From assembly GCA_947179485.1 (NCBI GenBank), contig OX359245.1, positions 81,269,067 through 81,333,066 of the forward strand: 64,000 nt of DNA. Direction: 5' to 3'. Below the pieces are notes generated by a model. That model did no database searches. It had not been told where the DNA came from and saw only the letters and a list, made by a program, of their open reading frames with translations. The DNA comes from Allacma fusca. Lineage: Eukaryota; Arthropoda; Collembola; Symphypleona; Sminthuridae. Within the stretch, counting starts at the first letter, position 1. Every line of letters begins with the position of its first letter. This document shows, in pieces, positions 46,331 to 58,545 of this stretch. Made by a program: the position numbers and the translations under genes.

Positions 46331-47520
46331 TCCTTCCTCACCCTTTCTGCAATAAAATAAACAAAATGAAACATTAAAAACGTCCTAGCTAATAAACTCC
46401 AGCTTTGAAACAAATATGCAGGTTCATCAACGTCGCTATCCAAGCCGTAGTGATGATACATCAGAAAACCAAATTTACGAAGCATTTGAGCATGACTCGA
46501 CGTTGTCCAAAGCAAAATGCGTAGTCTTGCAATGCGATCAACATTTTCAGGGCGGGATAAAATTTTATTAACAAATCGCGGTTATTGCTTCTGCCGACTA
46601 ACGTAATCAGTTTGAATGCTACCTTTTTTGCTGGTGACAATTATTTTAAATTTATTTGATATTTAAAACTGTCAGGTTTAAAATCGTATAGTAGGGTTAA
46701 AAGTGAAAGAGGAGCGTATGAATTATTCCCAAAGGGTCGTCAAAGAATTGAACACTTGTTCTGAGGACATCAGTCGGATACTGTAGTTGTCGGACTTGCT
46801 AGAATTAGAACATTGATCCCTTGCCCTAGATGCTTCAAAACTTAAACATGGAAGCCTCTTTTTTCCGAAATACTTACAATAGGTGCTGGGTGTGTTCATA
46901 GCTGGACCTAAAATTTAAATGCAAACGAGTGTTAAGATAATGACTCATGTCACAGTTGGACCATGTTTCGTGTTCTTCCGCGAAACGAGACATAAATGCA
47001 AAGAACATCATTAACTTTATCAACTACCAATCAATGCAATATTATCTTAATTTGAGCTCCTAGAAATCCTGCTAGATCTTGTCGATGATAGCATTAAAAC
47101 AATTATTGTTGATCCTCAAAATTGGAGGATCGATGCCACGTCTGCTTGTATGAACCAATTTTATAAAACATATAAACAATTTTGTCAATAACATTAGCTA
47201 ATTAATCGTGTAAACTCGAGACAATTGCGTGAGTCTAATTTCTGTAATTTGATCTTTAACAGGGACTTGACGGGAGACATGATGGGTTGGCTCCACTTTG
47301 TGGTTTCACATGCGTTTGATGGTATTTACTCTTCGTATTTCCCTTCGCACTGCCCCTGGGTCCCGCTGAAAACGAGGCTGATTCTCTTGGTCTGGGTGGG
47401 CGTCTCCATTCTGCTGAGCATTAGGGGGTTGGTTCTGCCTTTGCTTCTTGTTGTTCAAAGATCACCCCATGGATCCACGCTGGAGTTTCTTCTACCTCCT
47501 CCAAACGCATAGACTCCTGA
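46324..47520. other. Possible exon remnants of an unknown gene
   Basis: On the minus strand, 46515-46324 is open (SWSLLARTFLMFHFVYFIAE) and contains an acceptor-like TTATTTTATTGCAG whose counterpart TTTTTATTACAG occurs in the other inverted arm near 59717. On the plus strand, 47258-47512 is listed separately. Between them nothing is recognised. Confidence 0.25.
47264..47512 (+). CDS. Candidate terminal exon with a membrane segment
   Basis: After an acceptor TCTTTAACAG, an open block encodes DLTGDMMGWLHFVVSHAFDG, then LKTRLILLVWVGVSILLSIR and GLVLPLLLVV, ending LEFLLPPPNA-stop. An AATAAA follows at 47616-47621. The stretch is GC-richer than its neighbours. I do not recognise the family and find no upstream exons; it may be a stranded fragment. 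Confidence 0.25.
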   Translation, partial: DLTGDMMGWLHFVVSHAFDGIYSSYFPSHCPWVPLKTRLILLVWVGVSILLSIRGLVLPLLLVVQRSPHGSTLEFLLPPPNA

Positions 47521-48143
47521 GAGCCATTTTGTATCCCTTGATGGTTTTTAGGATATCGGGGAAAATATAATTTAATTCTGTTGGGTTGTATGGCTTTTAT
47601 TAGTATTAAGTTGAAAATAAAAAATAATGAAAATAAATTTAAATAATTGTATTTTAATTGTGCAGGTCGTAAGGGCTAAGGCCGAATCGACCAAATAATT
47701 TATCTAACCACCTATATATCTATTAGCATTAAGTTTATTTTTACTGTATACTATACTAACTAATGACTAAAAAATTCCTATATAGGCCAATCTACTAATT
47801 CCATTTAAATACTGTTAGATATATGCCCACACAGGAGCAGAAATTGTTATATATATACAGTGTGTTTATATAGAATAATAAAAGCCACTGTATGCGAACA
47901 CTGCGAGAAAATATCCCAGGTTTTAACTAGTAAATATATAATAATGACACAAACATAGATATCTATGAAAATGTGTTGCCCTGGATAAGCCATATATATG
48001 TAGGCGCTAGTCTTCAATGGGAAAAATTGATGCACGTTTTGTATTTATGTCTCCGCTCTCCCGTAATAGCTATAATCTACGTACACCAGAACACTATATA
48101 ACAGAGTTACATTTGCGTAACCGATTAAATTGTTAAACTATTT

Positions 48144-49393
48144 ATTATATGTAGGTTTGGGAAAATTTCGCTAAATTTTGCGTTAAAATTTCGCAAATTA
48201 AAATTTATTTTTCGCAAATTTCGCAAAAATTTGCAGATCATTTCGCAAATTTCGCAGCCTTTAGTTTTTATTGAATGGGAGTCTAAAAGAAATATCTTAA
48301 ATATTATAAAAAATTCCGTTACACCGAATCGCTGAAATTGTAATAATTTACTTAATCATTGTTGTCATCCGAATGGTGTGGGTGAACTGTTGAATCGTGA
48401 ATTACCACTCGCATTTGAAAGTCAACATTTTCTTTGGTAAGTTTTATTCGCTGGGGAGCGAGAAGCTTTTTTAAATAAGAAAAGCTTGTAAGTCTCAACT
48501 GGAGCCCTACTATACTGGGTACGGAAATTACTTTTAGTGCCAACTCCGACAAAAACGGCATGTCTCGAGAGAATTTCAGCCAAAATTCCATCACGTCTAT
48601 TTCAGCCGACTAAAATTCTCCATTTCACTCAGTGTACGGTATTGCACCAAATCTTCTAATGTAATTGGCCTGATTGAAACTTTTGAAAGCGGCGATTTAA
48701 TGCCCTTGCAAATATTTTCCGGGCAAAACCAAGAATCCAGAATTTGAGCGTCTTCCCAGATTTTATTTGTTGGGTGTATTTTGTTGGTATAAAGAGACAA
48801 TTATCAGTTGTAATTATCAGTCCAATTTCCGGAAACTGCTGCAAACTTTTTAATCTGGATTATAATTCGATTTTTTAATCTGTTTGTATGTTCATTTCTC
48901 TTATTTACTTTTAATGTTCAAGTATTTACTGCAAACTGGCAGAAATGCATCACTTAAATTTGAAACGTTATTAAAAGAATTTACTGCATTAAAAGTTGGC
49001 TCCACGAAAACTATTGTGTAAAAACAATGCGATAAATCATAGGATTTAAATATGTGAAGAAATGCAAACTCGAAAGGACGGGGCACGTTTCTACAGCATG
49101 AGTGCCAGTTGTTCGTTGAACAGACATAATACCGAATTTAATAATAAAAATTTCAAAATATTACTGACCTATGTAAAATATTTTACAAATTCAGGATTTT
49201 GTAATACGAATTAATACTTCGCACTTAACCTTACCATTTCGAAAATTTCGCATTTTTCGCAAATTTCGCAATTTGTTTTTTCATTTTTGGATTCTACCGA
49301 TATCTGGGGTTACGTTTCACCCCCATGGGAGTATCTTAGCTAATCATTTTTAGAATTTCGCATTTTTCGCAAAATCGCAAGCCTAATTATATG
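48144..49393 (-). mobile_element. hAT element with decayed transposase and TTTCGCAAA arms
   Basis: Element 48152-49385; perfect 8-bp TSD ATTATATG (48144-48151, 49386-49393); termini TAGGTTTGGG and reverse-complemented TAGGCTTGCG. Arms are arrays of TTTCGCAAATTTCGC. The middle encodes, on the minus strand, a broken hAT transposase: 48594-48352 reads FWLKFSRDMPFLSELALKVI followed by SVPS, the hAT C-terminal dimerisation signature. 48800-48597 and 49086-48901 are upstream pieces in other frames. This directly ties the motif-rich element family to the hAT superfamily. Confidence 0.85.
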
Positions 49394-50259
49394 TATGAAA
49401 TGGGAAAAACATTGTACAAGCGTGTCTTTACCCACAATTATGCGTATGTCAATATATGGTGCAAGTATGAAGGAATAATAAGAGTTCCAAGACTTTTCAA
49501 GATTTACCAATAATAAAAAGGATATTTTTTATTAACATTTCGGGTTGTGAAACAGACTCTTGATGTTAATCTGACAGGATCGAAATTACGAATTATTCTC
49601 GCCAAGTCTCTTTGAAATATTTATATACATAATTTGAATTTGAGTAACTATTTAAACGTTCTCGTTTGTGTCGAGTTTCGGACACATTCCGAAACCGAAT
49701 TACGTTGTACTAATATTTACGTAAAAGGAAGAGAAATTCTTAATTTCGAATTATTGCAATTACTTAGTACTATAAATATAATTTATTTTCATATGCTTGT
49801 GTTCACATGGTTACACATAATAAATAGTAATGATTTTTTCGACTTTTCATTTTCTGAAATTTTCTCATTTCAACAACGTTCCCCAAATATGGCGTATAAA
49901 GTTCCAAAAATGATGTGCATTTATGTAACTACTATAGTTGTGTTAGACAAAGCCCTCCGCTGGACTCGATTTAACCATTCGATTTAAACGAATCAAGCAC
50001 CGGACAATTGGACCATCTTGTCTGTTTTCATATGTTAAAGCAAACAGTTGATAGATATGGTATGTATTTGAGACGAGTAAAAACTGTAAGGGCCACGAGA
50101 ATCACGTTTATACATGTGATAAATTATAAATACCCGGTACAGCAAACCATATGGGGACAGGTAGGTTTTACGCTGCAACAAGCATTTTCATATTCTTGCA
50201 TGTACACTCGGTTTGCAGCTGGAATAATAATTATTCTACACTCGGCCAGTGTAGACGTA
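49394..50259. other. Intergenic, nothing certain
   Basis: Open frames at 49634-49987 and 50008-50292 have no recognised homology or codon bias. AT-rich. Confidence 0.45.
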
Positions 50260-50805
50260 TTGTGTATTATTGGTCGGACCAATTCAGTTTAAATTGCAAT
50301 TTTATAATTCAATTCAGTTCAGTTCAATTCAGGTATTTTTCAATTCAATTCGATCGTTTGCTAAACCGAATAATTCATTTCACCTGTTGCATCGAATTAA
50401 ATTGTTTTCTTTGAGTTCCAATTCAAAACAATTTCAGGCTGAATCAAAACAGATATTGTTAGTATAAGTTTAGCACCATCTTTGTGCCAAGATAACAAAC
50501 ATTAAAACGTATGTGTTAATATTTTAATTTAGTTAATTTTTATTTTTTCAAAATTTTGCATTTGTATTTTTTAAATGAGCTCAACATAATACTATAAAAA
50601 GGGTAAGGAGAGATGACCTTAGCTGACGCGCCACCCCAGCCACCTTGGCAGTATTTAAATATGCTCTGCGAACCGAATGGTTTATAATTCAGTTCAGTTC
50701 ATAGAGTGAACTGAACCGAATTGAAATCCAAATTTTAATCCAGTTCAGTAGTCAAACTGGATTGAATTGTAAATTTTGAATTAAATTGAATTGTTCCGAC
50801 CACTA

Positions 50806-51100
50806 TGGCCGACAACCTAGGAAGCGTGAACAGTTTTGGCTAACCACCTTTGTAGTGTGAAACATTATGGCCAACTACGTCGGTAGAGTGAAACTTTTTT
50901 GCCAACTACCTGCGTAACGTGACATTTTTTGGCCAACTACATGGGTAGCGTAAAATGTTTTGGCCGACTACCTGGGTAGCGTAAAATGTTTTGTCCAACT
51001 TTAAAAATGTTTGCCAACTATCGGTAGCGTGAAATGTTTTGGCCAACTACCCGGCTAGCGTGTCATTTTTTGGGCAGCTAACCGGGTAGCGAAAAAGAAG
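50806..51100. repeat. Minisatellite TGGCCAACTACCTGGGTAGCG, left block
   Basis: Degenerate tandem units of roughly 30-40 bp with the core TGGCCAACTAC and GGGTAGCGTGAAATG. The same array reappears at 53738-54184. Confidence 0.75.
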
Positions 51101-51214
51101 TTTTGCTCCTTTAGAGCACGCTTATGGAATGTGATGTGTTGCGTGGAATAGTATATGTATGATGTAAATATAATAGAATACGTAAATAAAGGTGTCACAT
51201 CGGATTCAATTATA

Positions 51215-51464
51215 ACTAAAAAGCCGGGTTTTCATCGGGTTTTAAAACCATTTAAAGATCGGGTTTTTAGCGCGTTCGGGTTGTAAAAAATTTTGGAGAC
51301 CGGATTTTAAACGCGTTCGGGCTTCACAAAATTTAAGGTGCATAAAACGGGCCGGGTTGAATATCAATTATTTAGCCCATTGGCGGGCCGGGTCGGCCTA
51401 ATAGAGTATTTGTTGGTTTTTCTTCCGGGTTAGGGCCTAAAAGCAAGCCCAAAACCCACCTCTA
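51215..51464. mobile_element. hAT-like remnant with CGGGTTTTAAA repeats
   Basis: Repeats of CGGGTTTTAAACGCGTTCGGG, with a right end that is the reverse complement of TAGAGGTGGGTTTTGGGC, a hAT-style terminus. The left terminus is missing, so it is truncated. It lies inside the composite cargo. Confidence 0.55.
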
Positions 51465-52850
51465 CGTCGTGCCTAACTGAGCGTTATATTTTCTGGAGTA
51501 TCTGGTGTACAAATTACCGTAAAGACTAGATGGGAGAGTACGCTTCAGTTATGCACATACATAGTTCCGCATGCTATGCTCTCCTCACGCTCTGACGGTA
51601 GATCGTGTGTGTTTGTGTGTTCCTGATAGTGAGCAAGAAAGGAAGGGAAAGCAGTTGGGAAGCAAAGAAGGAGAAGGCAGTAGAGATCGATAGGGAACGT
51701 CGAGTTGTCATGGTTATTTCCGCGTTATTCCCTCCCCCTTTGGCCTACACCATCAGAATTCACCCCTGTTTCCCTAAAAACCGTAGCCACTATACAAATA
51801 TGTATATGAGGGTTTTTAATCACACTCCTAAAACTCATCCCCTCCGAAACGGACACACTTCGCTCACACGGAGTCTCACATCGGCAACCCAACCGCTCTG
51901 TACGTAGTCAGAGTAACACCCATATCTGAGATTGCGAGAGATCATTCCCATCTCTCCCACCAACCCAAAAAGTCTAAGATTGTTTTTTATTCCTCTGTTT
52001 CGAAACCTTTCTATGCACCGAGTCGTGGTTAACATACAGTGCCCATGTCCAGGTATTCATTGCCCTCACGTAAGCCACTCCAAGTTTGTTACTTAAATAA
52101 AGATATCATTATATATATACAAATATGAAGATACAATTATCTTAAGCAGATAATTGTTAAAATTATCTGCGTAAGAAAACTACCCAGTTTTCCAAAATTT
52201 TGACGAAGCTAGGGAGCGTTCATAAATTACGTCATTCGAATTTTAAAGATTTCTGACCCACCTCCCCCTTAATCACATACAATGAAATTTGACAGCCCCC
52301 TCCATAATTGTATTGAATCGGATCGGAAATACGCTGTAATCCTGGGCACCATCAGGTGTGGATTTACGGGGTGGCCCACCCTGCTCCGGCCAGGGTAAAC
52401 AATTTAGGGCAAAACAACACGGTTAAAAATTATTATCGAAGACCCTCAAATTGTAAGTGGGAAGGCGCACAAATGACAAAGCCATTTTGAGACTTTGGTC
52501 CAGGTTACAAAAATGTTTATAAATCCACCACTGTGCTTTATCATGAGCTCACTTCACATCTAATTTATAGTAATTTCCCGCATTCCGTAACACAGAGATC
52601 TAAAATTTTGAAGTTAATAGAATACAATTGAATTTAGCGGTTTTATTGTTTCAAATTTTAGTTCGGAAATGGCAAATCACAACGGATGTGTTGCAGAGAA
52701 TAACATATTCTGCTTTACTCAGTACTGCCTGCGAGAGGGTCGCCACCTCATCCATCGTAATTTGCTAAATATTTTAATTAGATAAACTCTAAAGCAAGGG
52801 TCATTCATGGGTGATATCCTAAGAGTCAAAGGCGGGTGTGAAAAAAGTTC

Positions 52851-53745
52851 CAAATGACGAAACGTCTAACGGACATGGAGAAAACATTCACGGGGAGAAT
52901 GGAGGAACTAGAGGCTAGAATCGACGACATGGAAGAGGAATCATCCTCTTTAAAATCTCAAATCATGGCACTGCAGGAGGAAAATCAGGAATTGAGGAAA
53001 AAGGTGGAAATTAATGAATTGAAGTCTGATCGCCTGGCCAGAAAAAACAACTTAATGTTTTATGGTCTCCCTGAGGGTGAGCAGGAAACAAGAGGAAAGC
53101 TACATGAAAACCTAAACAAGTTCATTCCGGAGGCTCTGGAAGTGGGCGGGATCTATATTGATGATGCCTACAGAACCGGGACATACAAAAAGAGGCAGCA
53201 CCGAGCAGTAAAAGTGTGATTCGCCAGACTCTGGGAACGGGAGGAGATTCTCAAAAGCAAACGAAGACTGAGAACCAAAAACATCCCGGTCTTCATTGCC
53301 ACAGACTACAACAAATCAGACGCTGAATACGCGAAGAGAAACCCCACATCTCAAACAAGACACATCCAAAGAGAGTCCAATACAGACAAACCTCCATTAC
53401 CTCATTGAGATTCAGGCGACCCCAGCTATCCAAACTCCATACTTACATTCGCTTACTGGAACTGTGATGGCATTGTCGATTTTTTAAATACAAATTCCAA
53501 AGAGAAAAACGATCTACTTAATAGCGAGGTTCTAGTTCTAGCTGAAATATGGTCTACCGCAGTAAACTTTTCCCCACCCATAGAATGGCAAAATTATCAT
53601 GTTCACATAAACCCTGCAATTAATCGAAGCAACTATGGTAGAGCATGTGGAGGCTTGACTATTTTAGTTAAGAAATCTTTCAGGATTATTTCATGCACTA
53701 ATAATCACGAATCTTTATCTACATTAGTTGTAATTTTATGCCTAC
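52851..53745 (+). pseudogene. Non-LTR retrotransposon fragment (ORF1 plus start of endonuclease)
   Basis: ORF1-like: a coiled coil (MEKTFTGRMEELEARIDDME and on) followed by an RRM-like block RKNNLMFYGLPEGEQ and IDDAYRTG. A TGA at 53217-53219 interrupts it, and the frame continues FARLWEREEILKSKR. From about 53437 another frame encodes the N-terminus of an apurinic-type endonuclease: FAYWNCDGI, LVLAEIW, GRACGGLTILVKKS. Reverse transcriptase is absent because the minisatellite starts at 53738. It is dead and 3'-truncated. Confidence 0.75.
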
Positions 53746-54184
53746 TACCTGTGTAACCAAACATTTTTGGCCAACTACCTGGGTAGCGAAATTATTTTTG
53801 CCCTACTACCAAGAACGTTTGGCCAACTACCTGGGTAGCGTAAAATTTCTTGGCCAACTCCTAAAAATGTTTGCTAACTACCACGGTAGCGTGAAATGTT
53901 TTGGCCAACTACCTGGGTAACCAAAAATTTTTGACTACCTACGTAGGTTACCAAATTGTTTTGCCCAATTACCAAAAAGTTTTGACCTACTACCTGTGAA
54001 ACCAAACATTTTTGCCCAACTAAAAATAATGTTTGGCGAACTACCCGGGTAGCGTAAAATTTTTTGGCCAACTCCTAAAAATGTTTGCCAGCTACCTCGT
54101 TAGCATGAAATGTTATGGCCAACTACCTGGTCAGTGTGACGTTTTTTGGCCAGCTAATTGGGAACCGGGAAATGATTGGCCAAC
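53738..54184. repeat. Minisatellite TGGCCAACTACCTGGGTAGCG, right block
   Basis: Same units and orientation as at 50806-51100, ending directly at the second hAT-like copy. Confidence 0.75.
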
Positions 54185-54442
54185 TAGTGGTCGGACCAAT
54201 TCAGTTTAAATTGCAATTTTATAATTCAATTCAGTTCAGTTCAATTCAGGGATTTTTCAATTCAATTCGATCGTTTGCTAAACCGAATAATTCATTTCAC
54301 CTGTTGAATCGAATTAAATTGTTTTCTTTGAGTTCCAATTCAAAACAATTTCAGGCTGAATCAAAACAGATATTGTTAGTATAAGTTTAGCACCATCTTT
54401 GTGCCAAGATAACAAACATTAAAACGTATGTGTTAATATTTT

Positions 54443-54690
54443 AAGGGTGGCGTCAGGCACCTTATATGATAGTGTTGTCCGTGGATACTCCGAACCAGTT
54501 TTGTTCAAACTTTTTGTGAACATTCTTTAGGCCACTCTCTTGGAGGTGTTCTTTATTGGTTGAAATCGGAATGCGTGTTTGTACGTAAAAAAACAACAAC
54601 GACAAACCGTTCCACCGATTTCAATGGAATTTTTTTTCACACTTACCAGTCAGTTCTTTTAGCTTAATTTTTTCAAAAATTATCAAAATT
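54443..54690. mobile_element. Insertion inside the second composite copy
   Basis: About 250 bp present in copy 2 and absent from copy 1 at the equivalent point (after TGTTAATATTTTAA). It begins GGGTGGCGTCAGGCACC, and a related sequence (GGTGGCTGACGCCACCC) occurs at 58431-58447, so it is a dispersed element of unknown class. Confidence 0.55.
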
Positions 54691-54989
54691 TTATTTTTTC
54701 AAAATTTTGCATTTGTATTTTTTAAATGAGCTCAACATAATACTATAAAAAGGTTAAGGAGAGATGACCTTAGCTGACGCGCCACCCTAGCCACCTTGGC
54801 AGTATTTAAATGTGCTCTGCGAACCGAATGGTTTATAATTCAGTTCAGTTCATAGAATGAACTGAACTGAATTGAATTGTTTTTTACTGAACCGAATTGA
54901 AATCCAAATTTTAATCCAGTTCAGTAGTCAAACTGGATTGAATTGTAAATTTTGAATTAAATTGAATTGTTCCCACCACTATTGTGTAT

Positions 54990-56127
54990 GTTTATGCGGG
55001 GCTTGGCAAAAATCTCCAGTACAGCTGTATATTGCTCAATTCCCTTTTCCACTCTACAAATTGGCAAATTCTCGTTCCATGCGGAACGTGTTACGTTCCT
55101 TGCGCTTTCTTGGGATTTAAACAACTAGAATTAAAAAACTGGATTATCAAATCACGTTTAATGTACATAACCTGTTCTGAGCTTCGTCCGATTTAACCAA
55201 TTAACTTAAAGTCAATCCTATTGATTTCTATAATTTTCCCAACTAAAACTCGCTACAATCATTCCAATGACGTCAATGTACACACTCCCTGATGTATTTA
55301 AAATTGTAAATCAGGAAATTAGTCTCCAAGGTCTCTTACAAGTAATTACATGAAACTAAATTCATTGTGTGCACCCATCTTACAATGGATTGTGAATGTA
55401 GTTCAAACGTGCGATTTGCTATTTTAGAACAAAATATGTACCACATATGAACTTATGTATATATATGTATGTTACTAACATAATTTACATGACCGGCAAA
55501 CTTAAGTCGTAGCCAAACACTTCCGCAATTCTGGTTGGGCGCTAATCCAATTCCTGCAAAATATCTAGGTATTCATTTGAGCCCAAATGTAGTGAATACG
55601 TTGGAAATCATGCATATATACGGGAGTAATCCTATAATGCGTCGTTCGGTTTACTATGTTAAATCATATTTTCATACATTTCACGATATGTATGGACATC
55701 TATAAGTTCCCTGAATAAGTATTCGATTACAATTCATTAAGCATTACCAAACAACAATTCAGAAGTTGCTCCATAGCAGGACGATGTGTAGCTAAAATTA
55801 CTTCTTTTTGGATTTACTACACATTACAAAATGTTCTCACAAAAATCGTTTTTCAAATATGTTTTTAGATTCCGCGGTTCTTAATAACCCGTAATTTATC
55901 CAAAAGCTCTGATTGGTTTGAAGTTCTTGGCTCCGCCATACCAAGGAGGAAGCGAATCTGTCGGGCACTGCCTTTGAATTACTGGTAGCCATTTTCTTTT
56001 ATTGGTCCCATAAACGTCAACCCTTTCTAGGATTTGTCCCAGAATAGGCCGATGGCTATTTATAAGCACCTCCACTTCATAACTAGCTATACACAAAGTT
56101 TAAATCTCGGCTTGAGCTACTTGAAAC
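54990..56127. other. Intergenic, nothing recognised
   Basis: AT-rich; no gene supported. The minus-strand open stretch 56096-55896 has no recognised homology. Confidence 0.45.
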
Positions 56128-56262
56128 TACTGGAAAAACTCGATATACAGGATTCCCAGGAGACCGGTGAAATTGGTCTGCTATACAAAATTTCCGTTGT
56201 ATGCACGTAACGGATTTTATCCGTTATATAATTTCCGAAATGACAAACAAGGCTGATTAGGA
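56128..56262. mobile_element. Fragment of a pogo/Tigger-like element
   Basis: Begins GGAAAAACTCGATAT and continues through CCGTTATATAATTTCCGAAATG. It matches, in reverse orientation, the right end of the element at 60513-61405. Confidence 0.65.
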
Positions 56263-56514
56263 ATGCATGAAAGCCACTAGTAATTAATTTAAAATAAGCA
56301 CAATAGCCAAGCACTAATAAGAAACAAGGTACTTAAACACAATGGACCTAATATATAAATAAGCATAGGATGTAATACATAGATATACATACAACAGGAA
56401 ACCGCTGCAAATACTTAAAAATGTAGTCCAAATGCCTTTAATTGAGTTAAACTAAAGCAGCTGTGGTATTGGTTCGGGTTCGCGCGAGTTGTATCCCTTC
56501 GTTCTGACTGGTTG

Positions 56515-56735
56515 ACCACTATATATATACAGGTCCTTGAAGCTGCATTTTTAACTGAAGGGGTATGATCATTAGTCCACTATGAGCAGGTTTCCACTAT
56601 ATAGAAAACCATTATATGGAGGGAGTTTCCTATGTTAAAGGATAGGAAGTGGGACCGGGAATTAAAATGTGTCCACTATTAACAGGAATCCATTATATGA
56701 ACGGTCATTATATACAGGTTTTACTGTAATAACTT
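56515..56735. mobile_element. Terminal fragment of another pogo/Tigger-like DNA transposon
   Basis: Contains repeated CCACTATATA and CCATTATATG blocks and ends TATACAGGTTTTACTGTA, in the style of Tigger termini. No transposase seen. Confidence 0.45.
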
Positions 56736-56749
56736 TCTCTGACCGACTA

Positions 56750-56946
56750 TGTTATGTCATTGTAAGATCTGAAAAAATTAGTGATGTTCAAAAATGGATT
56801 CTATGGCATACGAGTGTTTCTGAAGAGAACCAGATCATTCTAACTCATAATCAGATGCCTGCACAACCGGCTGATATGCATATTGATTATTTAATTATTT
56901 GGAGGAGAGATATAAAATCAACGTACTGTATTTCGAAACCCTAATA
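56750..56946 (+). other. Coding-like fragment, family uncertain
   Basis: Open stretch with SEKISDVQKWILWHTSVSEE and NQIILTHNQMP, loosely like the ubiquitin-like domain of IKK/TBK1-type kinases (a short helix, then a Q-x-x-L-T strand). It ends ISKP-stop. With no flanking exons this is a weak guess; it may be a stranded exon or chance. Confidence 0.2.
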
Positions 56947-57528
56947 AAAAGCAAGACACTTAAAAGAAGAATTGCTTATATGCAATTGTGTGAAAATGAT
57001 GAAATTTTTTTTAACTATTTGTACATAACGTGTGGCTCAGTCAGTTGTGCATACAAATGACAATGTTTCAGCATTTCTACAGAAAAAGATGACCCAAAGT
57101 GTTACTGGTACAAGTTCTAGACGAAGTTCCTTCTCAACAGATTCCGGCCTATTGATGGTGGAAACTCAGAATATTCAAGTTAAGCCGGTTTACTTACTTA
57201 ATTACTAATCTGTTTGCCTTTATTAATGATTTTGAGTTGACCTAATTGCACAAATAGTATTGTAGTTACACGTTTTTCGTACTAAAAACTAACTTGAAAT
57301 TGTTTTGATAGGTTGTACATGAGCATCTCAGAATACTCAGGTTAAAGCTACAAAGAAAGACACGGCTAGAATGGATTGGAGTTCCCTGCAAAAGTTCGAA
57401 AAAATAATGATTATTTTTTAGTCTGCTGCACTGATTTTGGAATGAATCCATTTTACGTTAATTTTACATATATCATGTGCACAAACTAGTTAATTAATAA
57501 CTTCTCCAAATTGTTGTTAAGTTGATTG

Positions 57529-58375
57529 CAGGGCTGGTCAATCGAATCGGAATTAGAATTGTAATCGGTATTTCATTCCTATTTTTTGGTATTTTAATCG
57601 GAATTGGTATTCTTAAATATATTTTTTCAAGTATTTCAATCTATATTGAATCGAAAAGAAATATCTGTATTCGATTTAGTATTCAAAATATATTTGAATA
57701 TTGTATCCATTGATTAGATAGCCGAAAAATCCGTGACATTTTAATGTTTATCTCGTAAATTCAAACAACAAAAGAAGTTTTCAGTCAGCTATTACATAAC
57801 TTTTTTAAACTACTCATTGGAACACAAAATTTAGGATTAAGTTTGACTGCAAAAAATTGCGCAGAGCAACCATATTAATTTATTTCTGGAAATGAATTTG
57901 CTACAATCTGTAAGCAATGAATTCATTTGTCAGTAATTTTTTCAATTGATAAAAAGGGATCTAATTTTGTCAGGGGAAAAAGCATGAAGCCTACGTTTTT
58001 ACTGCTAGAGAATCCCTGAAAAACAAAGTGAATCAACAAGTTATATATGGTTATGGTACTTATGTAGATTGAGCAGTAATGTCTTTATAAATTGGTATGG
58101 CATACTTTTCTTTTGGCTTCGTTTCATTCATAATTGCCTAATTTAGATCTTTTCGGGTTTAAATTTTACAATGTTTTTCGGGACGCTAGGAACTCCAGGT
58201 AATAATATTTAATAAATAAAGTATTTTAATTATATTGGAATTCATAGAAAATATTCGAATAAATTGGATCGGAATTTTTAATTTTTGAAACAAATACATT
58301 TGAATTGGGATTGGAATCCGTTAGGGCTAATCTTAATCAGAATCGTATCCATATTTTTTGAATACTCCAGCCCTG
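57529..58375. mobile_element. hAT-like element built from a GGAATTGGAATCGG motif
   Basis: Left end CAGGGCTGGTCAATCG and right end the reverse complement of CAGGGCTGGAGTATTC give a 9-bp perfect terminal inverted repeat. Arms are degenerate GAATCGGAATT and GGAATTGG repeats. No 8-bp TSD is apparent (GTTGATTG versus ATATTTAG). No coding capacity. Confidence 0.65.
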
Positions 58376-58545
58376 ATATTTAGCCGACAGATGTAGGCTA
58401 ACTTGGAGCTTCCCTATTTTACTACGTAGGTGGCTGACGCCACCCTAAAATCGATTGAGAGTGCATGCATTGCACTCCTTCCAAAACAAGTTTGCAATAT
58501 TATTTTTAACATAAAAACTTTATTTATTATTAGTATTTATTTATA

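Larger units (their letters stand above)
50260..54989. mobile_element. Composite structure: two direct hAT-like copies around 3.4 kb cargo
   Basis: Copy 1 (50268-50805) and copy 2 (54185-54981) are the same element in the same orientation, with termini TA(T/G)TGGTCGGACC and reverse-complemented TAGTGGTCGGAAC and arms of AATTCAGTTC. The outer flanks carry a perfect 8-bp repeat TTGTGTAT (50260-50267, 54982-54989). The inner flanks carry TGGCCGAC (50806-50813) and TGGCCAAC (54177-54184). Thus the TSD of each copy is split between the two. The cargo contains minisatellite, a hAT remnant and a non-LTR retrotransposon fragment. Confidence 0.8.

Noticed and set aside
50268..54981. LTR retrotransposon reading of the two direct copies
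   Set aside because: The copies have hAT-type inverted termini, no TG...CA ends, primer-binding site or polypurine tract, and 8-bp flanks; the cargo lacks gag/pol.
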